Made by a program: the position numbers and the translations under genes. The notes under the pieces are model-generated. The model searched no databases and was not told the origin of the DNA. It saw nothing but the letters and a program-made list of their open reading frames with translations. A DNA stretch of 64,000 nt, taken from assembly GCA_964529715.1 (NCBI GenBank), contig CAZGXI010000007.1, positions 1 to 64,000 on the forward strand, given 5' to 3'. The stretch's first letter is position 1, and each line of letters starts with the position of its first letter. Below, piece after piece: positions 23,662 through 32,286 of the stretch. This DNA is from CAZGXI01 sp964529715. GTDB taxonomy: Bacteria > Chloroflexota > Anaerolineae > Aggregatilineales > Ch27.

Positions 23662-24792
23662 CTATACCGCTGCCCGGCCATTTTGTCGCGCCTGAGAATC
23701 CACCGGTATGGTCGTTGCGGCGTCTTCCTGCCGCATCCAGACGATCATCAACGCCCACACCAGCAGCAAGAAAGCAGGCCAATAATATCCCTGCCCCCAG
23801 TAAAGCAGCTCCCGCGTCGCCAGGAACGGCAGGTCGATCAGCAAGATCAGCAGCCCACCGATCCGGGGGCGTTCCTGAAACAGCGGGATAATTCCAACGG
23901 CAAGCACCGTGAGAATGCTGTTCCCAGCGGAATACGGAGCCAACAGCAGGGATGCACTGATCAACATGGCCGCCTTCGCCCGCGAGAACGTCGGGCCACT
24001 TTTCCAGGCCCAATACAGTGTGGCAGCCAGAAACGCCATCCCCACCCCTGCTCGTATGGTCAGCGAGGCAATCCCGGCACGCTCCAGCGTCGCCCACAGG
24101 CTGATGTCCATCACACTGCCGCGCTGGTAGATGCCGAAAACGGCGGTCAGCCAATCGCCGCCCTTCCACAATAGGCCGGGAACGATCACCAGCGCCAGGA
24201 GGCCGCCCAGTTGAAGCCACGCCGGACGGGGCCAGGTCCGCAACACCGACAACGCCAGCACGAACAACAGCAACGCCGATTCCTGTGGCTTGGCGCAGAC
24301 GAGCAGGATTCCCGCCGCCAGGGTATAGGCATTGCGCCGCCTGTAGCCGTGCACGCACAGCAGCGCCCCGGCGATAATCATCGCCTCGAAATTGCCGTCG
24401 GCAGCATGGCGCAGCGCCAGAAACGATGTGGTCAGTAGAAAAACGCTGAGGAAAAACAACGCCCGCCGGGGCGTACGGGGAACGCTGAGGACCAATACGA
24501 CATACGTGAGAAAAACCAGCGCCCCCCAGCCAGCACGCATCGGCAAAAGGCCCAGCGGCAGGATGAGCAGTAGATTCCAGGGCGGGATACGCACCCCGGT
24601 CTCGCCGCCCAGATAGTTCGGCTGCCCGCCCTGGATGGCATGCCAGATGCCGCCCCAGTCTATCGCCAGCGTTGTGCCCTCGATAGGCATCTGTTGGAAG
24701 AAGGCGATAAAAAGCAGGGCCGCCGCCGCTAACCCGACCAACAAAACAGCCCAACCGATGACGCGGCCTGCGCGAAACGCTTGAACACTCAT
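23662..24792 (-). CDS. GT87/DUF2029-like polytopic membrane protein
   Basis: A 376-residue protein with about ten TM helices. An early external loop contains AIDWGGIWHAIQGGQPNYLG, with an Asp that is typical of GT-C glycosyltransferases acting on polyprenyl-phosphate sugars, followed by GVRIPPWNLLLILPLGLLP, a phrase common in GT87/DUF2029 proteins. It probably adds a sugar to an envelope glycan outside the membrane, but the acceptor is unknown. I use ATG 24792 with GAGGGG upstream rather than the TTG three codons earlier. The gene lies 21 nt after tdk and may be cotranscribed with it. Confidence 0.75.
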   Translation of the reverse strand: MSVQAFRAGRVIGWAVLLVGLAAAALLFIAFFQQMPIEGTTLAIDWGGIWHAIQGGQPNYLGGETGVRIPPWNLLLILPLGLLPMRAGWGALVFLTYVVLVLSVPRTPRRALFFLSVFLLTTSFLALRHAADGNFEAMIIAGALLCVHGYRRRNAYTLAAGILLVCAKPQESALLLFVLALSVLRTWPRPAWLQLGGLLALVIVPGLLWKGGDWLTAVFGIYQRGSVMDISLWATLERAGIASLTIRAGVGMAFLAATLYWAWKSGPTFSRAKAAMLISASLLLAPYSAGNSILTVLAVGIIPLFQERPRIGGLLILLIDLPFLATRELLYWGQGYYWPAFLLLVWALMIVWMRQEDAATTIPVDSQARQNGRAAV

Positions 24793-24813
24793 GCCCGGCA
24801 AGCCCCTCGGTCT

Positions 24814-25386
24814 TCAGTCGCGTGGGACGATATGGTGTTCCCGACAGCGCGCCTCGTAGGCTTCCGCCGCGCCGACCATGATTACCGGATCATGATAATG
24901 GGCTGGACGCCCGTCCACCAACCGCTGCGTGCGGCTGGCGGCCTCGCCACAGACGACACAAATGGCGTGCAACTTGGTCACTTCCTCTGCACGGGCCATC
25001 AGGATCGGCATCGGGCCGAACGGTTCTCCCCGAAAGTCCATATCCAGTCCGGCCAAGATGACCCGGATTCCGCGCGCAGCCAGCGCCTCGACTACGCCCG
25101 GCAGCGCATCGTCAAAGAACTGCGCCTCGTCGATGCCGACGACGGTCGTATCCGGTTCGAGATGCCTGAGGATGTCTTCGGCAGCGCCGACAGGCAGGGC
25201 GTCGAAGCCCTGACCGTTATGAGATACAACCTGGCGATGATCGTAGCGGTCGTCTAAAGCAGGCTTAAAGACCTGCACCTTCTGTCGGGCAATCTGGGCG
25301 CGCCGCAACCGCCGGATCAACTCCTCCGTCTTGCCGCTGAACATACTGCCGCACACAATTTCCGTGCGGCCACTGTGGTGAATCAT
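24814..25386 (-). CDS. tdk: Thymidine kinase, type II
   Basis: Phosphorylates thymidine to dTMP in salvage (EC 2.7.1.21). The 190-residue protein has the P-loop GSMFSGKTEELIRR near residue 13, the DEAQFF motif near 90 (Walker B with the catalytic Glu), and the C-terminal zinc-lasso segment with CVVCG and a later cysteine (EARCREHH). The YHDPVIMVGAAEAYEARCR region is the thymidine-binding lasso. This is the human-TK1-like family, not the herpes type. Confidence 0.96.
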   Translation of the reverse strand: MIHHSGRTEIVCGSMFSGKTEELIRRLRRAQIARQKVQVFKPALDDRYDHRQVVSHNGQGFDALPVGAAEDILRHLEPDTTVVGIDEAQFFDDALPGVVEALAARGIRVILAGLDMDFRGEPFGPMPILMARAEEVTKLHAICVVCGEAASRTQRLVDGRPAHYHDPVIMVGAAEAYEARCREHHIVPRD

Positions 25387-25442
25387 GGCTCATCCTCAAA
25401 AACACTATCCACGATTCGTCTTCATATGTGGCCAGGGTACTT

Positions 25443-25482
25443 AAAAACAACAGAGCAGGCGCTTTTAGCGAGCCTGCCCTGT
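25443..25482 (-). terminator. Terminator of the rplU-rpmA-rpmE operon
   Basis: On the minus strand an 11-bp stem (25482-25472 with 25460-25450, one G-U pair) is followed by TGTTTTT. Confidence 0.8.
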
Positions 25483-25503
25483 CGATCTGCATTTTGACGC
25501 GAC

Positions 25504-25977
25504 TCAACCCTCAGCCGGCACGTCTTCGGGGAGCTGGTAGCCGCGCGCACGCAGTTTCTTTTTCATCTCGGAGAGCGCCTGGCGTCCAAAACCGGGAAAG
25601 CCCAACAGCCCTTCATCGCCCTGCTGCGCCAGCCGCCCCAACACGTCACCGACGGTCTTGAGTCCGTTCTGGGTTAAGATATTGACGCGGCGCGCGTCAA
25701 GGCCGAGTTCGACCAACGACACCTCAAGCGAAGTCCGAGACGTCTCGCGGGCGGCTGCATCGGCCTGGTACTCGTCGCGGGCTTGCAGCCGCTTATAGAA
25801 GCGGTCCACCTGTCCTTCGGTGTCCACGATACGCTGTTCGCCGGTGAAGAAGGGGTGACACACCGAGCACACGTCCACGCGGAGTTCTGGCTTAGTTGCA
25901 CCGGTTGTCCACGTATTCCCGCAGGCGCAGATCACGCGGGCCTCAGGATACCACTTCGGATGGATGTTTTCCTTCAT
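25504..25977 (-). CDS. rpmE: Ribosomal protein bL31 fused to an alpha-CTD-like domain
   Basis: The first 70 residues are bL31: MKENIHPKWYPEARVICACG, then CSVCHPFFTGEQRIVDTEGQ and VDRFYKRL, with the zinc-type CxC and CxxC cysteines. The remaining 85 or so residues match the C-terminal domain of RNA polymerase alpha: SLVELGLDARRVNILTQNGL, KTVGDVLGRLAQQG, GFPGFGRQALSEMKKKLRAR, i.e. a helix-hairpin-helix with the usual LGLDxRxxNxL...G.xTVGD...FG. pattern. Normal bL31 has about 70 residues, so the extension is large. Its purpose is unknown; it could bind DNA, RNA or a transcription factor and link ribosome and transcription. I start at ATG 25977; GTG 26001 is also open. Last gene of the L21-L27-L31 operon. 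Confidence 0.9.
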   Translation of the reverse strand: MKENIHPKWYPEARVICACGNTWTTGATKPELRVDVCSVCHPFFTGEQRIVDTEGQVDRFYKRLQARDEYQADAAARETSRTSLEVSLVELGLDARRVNILTQNGLKTVGDVLGRLAQQGDEGLLGFPGFGRQALSEMKKKLRARGYQLPEDVPAEG

Positions 25978-25995
25978 GCGATTGTGCACCTTTCG

Positions 25996-26025
25996 CGTCA
26001 CGGACCACGACGGGTTGGCGTGACG
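25996..26025 (-). promoter_or_regulatory. Hairpin upstream of rpmE
   Basis: CGTCACG (minus 26025-26019) pairs with CGTGACG (26002-25996), directly upstream of the rpmE ribosome site. It could limit read-through or control L31 translation. Weak evidence. Confidence 0.3.
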
Positions 26026-26040
26026 GCTGGATATGCCATG

Positions 26041-26337
26041 TCAGCTATTCTGCACGGCGGATTCGGTCTGCGCCGGCTGAGGCGGTTCCGGGTAAACACT
26101 GATGCGCTTGCGCCCGCCGCGCATAAACTCGAAGCGCACATACCCTGCGATAGTGGCAAAAATGGTGTAATCCTTGCCCATATCGACGTTCACGCCGGGG
26201 TGGAACTTGGTTCCACGCTGGCGAACGATGATATTGCCAGGGATAACGAACTCGCCACCGTACCGCTTGACACCCAGGCGCTTGGACTGGCTGTCGCGCC
26301 CATTGCGGCTGGAGCCGCCGCCTTTCTTGTGAGCCAT
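26041..26337 (-). CDS. rpmA: 50S ribosomal protein bL27
   Basis: A 98-residue large-subunit protein near the peptidyl transferase centre. It begins MAHKKGGGSSRNGRDSQSKR and continues with RLGVKRYGGEFVIPGNIIVR and RQRGTKFHPGVNV, all typical. The N-terminus has no firmicute-style cleavable leader. A Gln/Pro/Glu tail of about 14 residues extends beyond the usual end. It is the second gene of the operon, 27 nt after rplU. Confidence 0.97.
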   Translation of the reverse strand: MAHKKGGGSSRNGRDSQSKRLGVKRYGGEFVIPGNIIVRQRGTKFHPGVNVDMGKDYTIFATIAGYVRFEFMRGGRKRISVYPEPPQPAQTESAVQNS

Positions 26338-26364
26338 GACCGCTGTCTCCTTCGAGTAATCCCG

Positions 26365-26679
26365 CTACGCCGGGTTGATCTGATCGATGCGCAACCGGGT
26401 GTAATACTGACGGTGCCCACGACGCCGACGGATGCGCTTCTTCGGCCTGTACTTCCAGACGAGAATCTTGCGGGCACGGTACTGGTCAACCACCGTCGCC
26501 CGGACGCTCGCGCCTTCCACGAGGGGGCGTCCGACGACTGCCTTCTCGCCATCGGCCAGCAGTAGCACTTCGGTCAGATCGACGGTCGCCCCGACTTCAT
26601 AGGGCAACCGCTCGACATCGATAGTCGCACCCACTTCGGCGCGGTACTGGCGTCCGCCAGTGCGGATGATCGCATACAT
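26365..26679 (-). CDS. rplU: 50S ribosomal protein bL21
   Basis: A 104-residue large-subunit protein. It starts MYAIIRTGGRQYRAEVGATI, and the C-terminus has the basic stretch KYRPKKRIRRRRGHRQYYTR typical of bL21, ending in RIDQINPA. ATG 26679 is preceded by GGAG at 9 nt; the open frame upstream to 26841 passes through the promoter and is not coding. First gene of the operon with rpmA and rpmE. Confidence 0.97.
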   Translation of the reverse strand: MYAIIRTGGRQYRAEVGATIDVERLPYEVGATVDLTEVLLLADGEKAVVGRPLVEGASVRATVVDQYRARKILVWKYRPKKRIRRRRGHRQYYTRLRIDQINPA

Positions 26680-26794
26680 GGTGAAGAACTCCAATCTTCT
26701 CTTTGCCGCCGCTGGCGTCAATAACAGGTGGACGCACGCACGGGGAAAATTGGGATAGATGAAACGCCGTTCCCACAACCACCGGAACAGGGCT

Positions 26795-26823
26795 ATTATA
26801 GCGGCCTGGCCGGGGAGCGTCAA
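26795..26823 (-). promoter_or_regulatory. Promoter of the rplU-rpmA-rpmE operon
   Basis: On the minus strand TTGACG (26823-26818), 17-nt spacer, perfect TATAAT (26800-26795). The -35 includes the pepA stop codon. The leader is about 110 nt. Confidence 0.8.
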
Positions 26824-28331
26824 TGCTCTTTTGGCCTCCAACGGCGGACGAATTCCGTCAACAGGCGGACGCCATAACCCGTCGCGCCCTTACCCGGCAT
26901 GTAGGGGTTATCTTTGGCCTCGAACTCCAGCCCTGCCATGTCGATGTGCGCCCAGGCCGGGTAATCGACGAAGTGTTTGAGGAACATGGCCGACGAGCCA
27001 ACCCCACTCCCCGCCCCGCCGCTGTTCTTGATGTCGGCCACATCGGACTCAATCGTTTTCTCATATTCTGGGAATAGCGGCAAAGGCCACAGTTTTTCGG
27101 CGGTGGCATCGGCAGCAGTCAGCAGCCGGTCTCGCAGGGCATCATCCGTGCTGAACAGCCCCGCCGCCACCGCCCCCAGCGCCGTGAGGCACGCACCGGT
27201 CAGCGTAGCAATGTCCACCACCGCCGCAGGCTTGAAGCGTGCCGCGAAGACCAGCGCATCCGCCAGCAACAACCGTCCTTCGGCATCGGTGTTGCTGACC
27301 TCGATGGTCACGCCGTTGCTGGCCGTCAGCACCTCCTGCGGGCGATAGGCATGGCCACTGATCATGTTATCGGCGGCGGGCATCAGCCCGACCACGTGCA
27401 GCGGCACATCGAGCAGCGCAATGGCGCGCATCGCACCCATCACGGCAGCAGCGCCCGCCATGTCGCCTTTCATGCTGTTCATGCCCTGCGAAGTCTTGAG
27501 GTTGTAGCCACCCGTGTCGAACGTCACCCCTTTGCCAACCAGCACGACTGTATCCAGTTCTCCGGCACGGGCACCGTGATGTTCCAGAATGATAAAACGC
27601 GGCGGGGAATCGCTGCCGCGTGCCACGCCGAGCAACGCCCCCATGTTGAGCGCCTCTATCTGACCTTTTTCGAGCACCTGAACGCGCAAGCCGACCTCCT
27701 CTGCCAGGCGGGTTGCCGTTTCGGCCATGTAGGCCGGCGTACAGACATTCGGCGGTGTGTTGACCAGATCGCGCGTGAGGGTCACGCCAGAAGCAATAGC
27801 CTGTGCCGTCACCAGGCCGCGCTGTACGGCGGGCAGGTCCGCGTCCTTAAAAACGCACAGTTCCAACACATTGGGAAAAGCGTTTTCCGTCTCGGCCTTC
27901 TTGTAGCCGCGATAGGTGTACAACGCCAGCAAACTGGCCTCGGCCACCGCCTGCGCCGCTACCTCCACGTCCAGCCCACCTGCGTCGGCCCCGTGCAGGA
28001 TCGTGGCGACTCGCTGGGCTTTCAGCTCGCGCGCCTTCGTAATCGCATAGGCTGCTGCGCGACGAGCCTGATCGAGTGTGAAGCTATCCTGCGCCCCCAG
28101 ACCGACCACGATCACGCGGCGGGCAGGGATCGCGCCGCGTGGATAGAACACGGCCACCTGCCCGGCCTTGCCGCTGAAATCGCCGCCGGCAATCAGGTCC
28201 TGGAGCGCGCCACCCAGGGCAGCATCGACCGCGCCGGTCGCGCCGCCGGGTTGGGCGTTTTCAAAAAGATTGACGACGATAGCATCGGCGTCACTATCCT
28301 GGATGGCTCCGCATATGGCTTTTACATCCAC
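26820..28331 (-). CDS. pepA: Leucyl aminopeptidase (M17)
   Basis: A 503-residue cytosolic dimetal aminopeptidase. The C-terminal catalytic half has LVGKGVTFDTGGYNLKTSQG with the metal-binding Lys/Asp, MKGDMAGAAAVMGAM, then NTDAEGRLLLADAL, the M17 signature with Asp and Glu metal ligands and the catalytic Arg. The N-terminal half is the macrodomain-like regulatory part (AIVVNLFENAQPGGATGAVD). Family members of about 500 residues form hexamers. I start at GTG 28331 because GGAGAG lies 7 nt upstream; a TTG at 28349 is also in frame. PepA proteins can also bind DNA, but nothing here shows it. Confidence 0.95.
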   Translation of the reverse strand: MDVKAICGAIQDSDADAIVVNLFENAQPGGATGAVDAALGGALQDLIAGGDFSGKAGQVAVFYPRGAIPARRVIVVGLGAQDSFTLDQARRAAAYAITKARELKAQRVATILHGADAGGLDVEVAAQAVAEASLLALYTYRGYKKAETENAFPNVLELCVFKDADLPAVQRGLVTAQAIASGVTLTRDLVNTPPNVCTPAYMAETATRLAEEVGLRVQVLEKGQIEALNMGALLGVARGSDSPPRFIILEHHGARAGELDTVVLVGKGVTFDTGGYNLKTSQGMNSMKGDMAGAAAVMGAMRAIALLDVPLHVVGLMPAADNMISGHAYRPQEVLTASNGVTIEVSNTDAEGRLLLADALVFAARFKPAAVVDIATLTGACLTALGAVAAGLFSTDDALRDRLLTAADATAEKLWPLPLFPEYEKTIESDVADIKNSGGAGSGVGSSAMFLKHFVDYPAWAHIDMAGLEFEAKDNPYMPGKGATGYGVRLLTEFVRRWRPKEH

Positions 28332-28534
28332 GAGGCGTCTCTCCTGCAAGGTAGCGTAAGGATTCCGTTTATCAGCGCGCTGCCGCCGCGTTGAAGTACC
28401 TCAGTTTTACCCCAGATCATTTGCTTTTCATATTTGTCCGGTTATAGCTTTCTTCGAATTATGGGCAATCAAGAAGAGGGGAACTTGTGGCAGCCATGCA
28501 AAAAGAGTAGAACGTAGAAAACAGGTGAACACGG

Positions 28535-30121
28535 TTGATTTTCATGGCAGCCGAACTCTACCGGGCAGCAGTGAACGCCCTGCGCGATGGCGACTGGTAT
28601 CGCGCAGCAGCACACCTGCTGACTCTGGTCTTCGATGAACAGGACCCAGGCGCCAGGGGCGCGCTGGTCACCCTGGAAAAAGCGCATCCCGGCGACTATT
28701 GGCGCGCCGCTTTCAGCTTTGCCCTGGAACGCGGTGCCTGGGATCACGCGGCATCTGCCCTTGCCAGGCTCGGTGAACTGGCGACGCCGTCGTCCGATCT
28801 GGCGCAGCTTCACGAACAGCTCCAGACCGCGCGCGCCTCTGGGATCATCTCAAAACCCCGCCAGGCTCAAGAAGCACCGTCCAGCCGGGATCGCCCAGAC
28901 ATAAACCAGGCCGGCGTTGTGCTCCCCCTCGGCCCGAACAGCTTGCAGTCACAGCCAAAACCAGGCCGAACCGCCGCTGCTGCACCGTCCGAAGAATTCA
29001 CCTTCGACAACATCAACGGCGTCGGCCAGGAAGTCGAGCCGAAGTCGATTTCTGTACTACTGCGGCTGCCTGGTCGCCAGGCAGCCCAACGGGACAGGCC
29101 ACTCCCGCCGGACGCCTTCGCGCCGCCGGGCTTCGAGGATCAGCCGACGTCCCCCGGCCATGCACCACCCTCGCTGCCGGAGATGAACACCCCATCTTCG
29201 ACCACGCCGCCAGAAGCGCGCCGGGTGTTAAAGTCGGTGGCCTTTGGCAACAACGACAACCTGGCGCTGGGCGTTTCGACCGGTCCGGTTTATAACACGC
29301 TGGGAGAACCGCGCGCCCTCAAGCTGCCAGCTTTTCTGGAAGCAGACCTGCCCAAACCGAATATCGAAGATACGCCTCCCCTGCCGCACGCGCCACTCAA
29401 CGAGCCAACCCGTTCGCCGCAAGACACACCGCCTCACCCCCAATTGGCAGCCGCGCTTGGGGCTTCGTCCGCTCAGGGAGGACTGCCGGAAGACCTGTTC
29501 GGAGAACACTGGGACGCAGCGATTGGCCTGTCTGAAGATACGGTCCCTACCAGCCCTCCTACGTCGATCCCACAGCGCCGACCGCCGGATCGCCTGGGCC
29601 GCCTGCTGATCGCCATTGGAGGCTTGCTGATCGTCCTGGTGCTGGGAATCGGCCTGGCACTGCGCGCGCAAGGCGACCTCGCGGCAGTTGCAGACACGAT
29701 AGAAGATGCGCAGCAGAACACACCTCAGCCAGAACAGACCGGCGAGGCGATGGACAGAGCAGACGAACTGACGGCGCTGATCGGGCAGATCGACGCCTGG
29801 CTACAAAACCCTAACCATGCTGAAGCCTCGGCCCGACTGCGCGATTCCAGTGCAGTGGTGCTGCGCCTGACCGAAGAAAAAAGTCCGCTGCGAACAGCCT
29901 TACTGGCCTGGATCGAGGCCGGGGCCGCAATGCTAGCAGCAGATGTGCGCGTCGCTGAAGCGTGCGCCGCACCAGACGAACAGGTTATGTGCACCGACGC
30001 CCGGCTGGATTACCAGGCCCGCGCCGCCGAGACCCACCTCGCCCGCCAGGCCGTTTGCCTGCTGGCACCCTGCCCTACGCTCCCACAGTCGCTTCCCAGA
30101 CCGGAACGCTGTGACCCGTGA
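28535..30121 (+). CDS. One-TM protein, function unknown
   Basis: A 528-residue protein I do not recognise. The first 100 residues are helical and Ala-rich (AELYRAAVNALRDGDWYRAA and similar), resembling tetratricopeptide-like units. Residues of roughly 110-340 are Pro-rich and probably disordered. One TM helix (LLIAIGGLLIVLVLGIGLAL) follows near 355-375. The remaining 150 residues are helical and carry several Cys (EACAAP, QVMCTDA, AVCLLAPCP), probably outside the cell. TTG 28535 has AGGTGA 7 nt upstream; ATG 28544 is the alternative. Its 3' end overlaps the convergent GNAT gene by 47 nt. Confidence 0.6.
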   Translation: MIFMAAELYRAAVNALRDGDWYRAAAHLLTLVFDEQDPGARGALVTLEKAHPGDYWRAAFSFALERGAWDHAASALARLGELATPSSDLAQLHEQLQTARASGIISKPRQAQEAPSSRDRPDINQAGVVLPLGPNSLQSQPKPGRTAAAAPSEEFTFDNINGVGQEVEPKSISVLLRLPGRQAAQRDRPLPPDAFAPPGFEDQPTSPGHAPPSLPEMNTPSSTTPPEARRVLKSVAFGNNDNLALGVSTGPVYNTLGEPRALKLPAFLEADLPKPNIEDTPPLPHAPLNEPTRSPQDTPPHPQLAAALGASSAQGGLPEDLFGEHWDAAIGLSEDTVPTSPPTSIPQRRPPDRLGRLLIAIGGLLIVLVLGIGLALRAQGDLAAVADTIEDAQQNTPQPEQTGEAMDRADELTALIGQIDAWLQNPNHAEASARLRDSSAVVLRLTEEKSPLRTALLAWIEAGAAMLAADVRVAEACAAPDEQVMCTDARLDYQARAAETHLARQAVCLLAPCPTLPQSLPRPERCDP

Positions 30122-30944
30122 ATTCAAATCCAAAGCGGCGATACAACCGCTGCGATGTTGTATTGCTCCGCTGCGTGTTGAGCGTGATCGCTTCTACACC
30201 TGCTGCTTCCAGAGACAACAGCGCCCGCCGCAGCAGTGTCCCACCGACGCCCTGTCCCTGCATTGCCGGCGCGGTCGCCAGTCGGGCAATGTGCCCACCT
30301 TCGGCGTACTGCGCTGAAATCTCATATCCCACCACACTGCCGCCATGTTCCGCCAGCGTGAAAGACACAGGCTGGCGCAGCACGGTATACAGGTCCTCCT
30401 CCTCAAGCTGCCAGGGAACATCGAAAGCCGCGTGATCGACCGCCAGCACGGCAGGCAGATCGCGCGCTTCTACCGGGCGCAGAATCAGGTCGGCGCGTGG
30501 CAGCGGCAGTTCCCGCCCTGCCCTGTTAGCCCGCCGCAGCGTAACCACATCCTCTACGTGAGCGAATGCCAACGTTTCAACAGCCTGTTCCAGCCAGATA
30601 TAGCCCGCCAGCACAAACACCCGGCACGCACCCGCATTGGTCAGCGCCGGGCGTAGATACCCCCACAACGCCCGCAGCGCCGCCTGCACAGGCACGCCGC
30701 TGTCCAGGGCGATCAGGCGCAGCCAGCTTGCGCCTCCACGCGGCGTCGAGGCAGCCATCAGCGCAGCGAGACTGCGGCCTTGCCAGCCTAAGTAGACCAG
30801 CGCCGCCGGGCCGGTGAGCCATGTATCGACATCCTGCCAATCCAGATGTAGGTGCAGGCGAGCATGGTGGGTCAGCAACCGCTGCACCGCCGGACGATGC
30901 TCTGGCGCATAGGTAGTCACGGTCAAAGAAAGTGAGTTCAGCAT
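30075..30944 (-). CDS. GNAT family N-acetyltransferase
   Basis: A 289-residue protein with a C-terminal GNAT domain: LILRPVEARDLPAVLAVDHA at its start, then GGSVVGYEISAQYAEGGHIA, RLATAPAMQGQGVGGTLLRR (the acetyl-CoA-binding Q/RxxGxG/A motif) and NTQRSNTTSQRLYRRFGFEF. The N-terminal 140 residues look like a second, degenerate GNAT half (ALVYLGWQGRSLAALMAAST). The acceptor is unknown. ATG 30944 fits the start; the frame is open farther upstream but outside the domain. It lies 67 nt downstream of the C39-like/TPR gene. Confidence 0.82.
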   Translation of the reverse strand: MLNSLSLTVTTYAPEHRPAVQRLLTHHARLHLHLDWQDVDTWLTGPAALVYLGWQGRSLAALMAASTPRGGASWLRLIALDSGVPVQAALRALWGYLRPALTNAGACRVFVLAGYIWLEQAVETLAFAHVEDVVTLRRANRAGRELPLPRADLILRPVEARDLPAVLAVDHAAFDVPWQLEEEDLYTVLRQPVSFTLAEHGGSVVGYEISAQYAEGGHIARLATAPAMQGQGVGGTLLRRALLSLEAAGVEAITLNTQRSNTTSQRLYRRFGFEFTGHSVPVWEATVGA

Positions 30945-31011
30945 GAAAAAAGTGTAGCGACGGATCAGTTCCGCCGCTACTTGAGAAAGTATTCGGCGCA
31001 ACAGGCGCACT

Positions 31012-32055
31012 CTACGCGCCATCCCCCTGCCCGGCCAGCAGTTGATCCAGGGCGACACGGGCCGGCGTGAAGTGGGGATTGAACGCCAACACCGTCTGAA
31101 AGTTAGCGGTGGCGCGGTCTGTCTCGCCACGCGCGGCGCGGGCTAGTCCGGCATAATAATACGTCTCCTCGACGTAAGTCGTTGTGCCCAGGTTCACCTC
31201 CACCAGCGCCAGCACGTCGTCGTAACGCCCGACCTGGTAGTACGCCTCAAACATTCCGAACTGATACCACAGCATCCGCCAGGGCAGCCCTGGACCGGCA
31301 TTGCGCGCCTGGTCATAGGCGATGGCAGCTTCCTGGTACATTCCCAGCAGCACGTAGCTCGTGCCCATGTTGAACCAGGCAAAGGGATCACTTTGATCGG
31401 CGACAGCCTCCTGACGGGCAGCTTCCAGGGCGCGAGCGGCATTCGCCTGTTCATCGGCATCCTCGCCCAGCAGAGCCAACAGTTCGGCCTCGCGCTCTGG
31501 TGTATAAAGCACAATGTACACACGGTTGAAGTGCCGCCAGTAGTGATCGACTTCTTGCCGGGTAAGTGTCCGGTTCGGCCCCAGGAAAGAATCCTGCATG
31601 GTGAACGTTCCCACACCATCATCGTAGCCAACGATCAGCTCGTAATGGCCCATCCAGTCATAGCCCTCCGGCTCAAATCCGGCCTCGATAAGAACCGGGA
31701 AATCGTTGGCGATCAACCGGCGCAAGGTGTCGAGCGTCCCGCCGTAGCGGACCAACGCCCGAACAGGCGTCTGCGTGTTGACGAACTCGACCATCTGCCA
31801 GGGTGAGACATTTTTATCCTCAGGGTTCGGCTTAAGCCAGTTCGCCGCCGTGTACTGGTCATTTGCCCAACCGAAGAAGCTCAGGCCCATCGTCAACGTG
31901 GCCGGGCCGCAGTTGTTCCAACCCTGGTATTCGTGGCGGATGCCGGTCAACAGCGCCGACGTGGGCAGCACATCATCCCCCCCACCCTGCGCCAGAGTCG
32001 GGAATACGTTTGCCAGAAGCAATGCTAATAGCAGAACAACAGTCAAACGACGCAT
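31012..32055 (-). CDS. Secreted C39-like cysteine peptidase with TPR repeats
   Basis: A 347-residue exported protein (signal peptide: RR, LTVVLLLALLLANV, cut near LAQGG). Residues of about 40-190 are a peptidase_C39-like domain with GWNNCGPATLTMGLSFFGW (catalytic Cys with preceding oxyanion Asn/Gln position) and MGHYELIVGYDD (catalytic His) and MQDSFLG (Asp). The C-terminal half has three TPR-like units (AWFNMGTSYVLLGMYQEAAI, then AIAYDQARN). Similar proteins with LPXTG-free tails are common in Chloroflexi. The substrate may be a peptide or wall peptide. Start ATG 32055 with CGAGGTG upstream. Confidence 0.78.
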   Translation of the reverse strand: MRRLTVVLLLALLLANVFPTLAQGGGDDVLPTSALLTGIRHEYQGWNNCGPATLTMGLSFFGWANDQYTAANWLKPNPEDKNVSPWQMVEFVNTQTPVRALVRYGGTLDTLRRLIANDFPVLIEAGFEPEGYDWMGHYELIVGYDDGVGTFTMQDSFLGPNRTLTRQEVDHYWRHFNRVYIVLYTPEREAELLALLGEDADEQANAARALEAARQEAVADQSDPFAWFNMGTSYVLLGMYQEAAIAYDQARNAGPGLPWRMLWYQFGMFEAYYQVGRYDDVLALVEVNLGTTTYVEETYYYAGLARAARGETDRATANFQTVLAFNPHFTPARVALDQLLAGQGDGA

Positions 32056-32286
32056 CGAATCACCTCGTGTCGTGAAATCGGTTTTCGGACTCAGTATGCC
32101 ACATTCGGCCTTGTGCTGCCCGCCGCCTGGCTGACGCCTGTCCTACGCGAACCCGGCCACCAGCGGTCAGCATTCAGCAATCAGCCGTCGGCAAGGTTTT
32201 ACCGCTCCCAGGCCAGGCCAGAAATGCGATTTTAAGTTAAGCTGATGCCACCGACTACCGGACTGACTGACGAAAGTGGACCGCCG

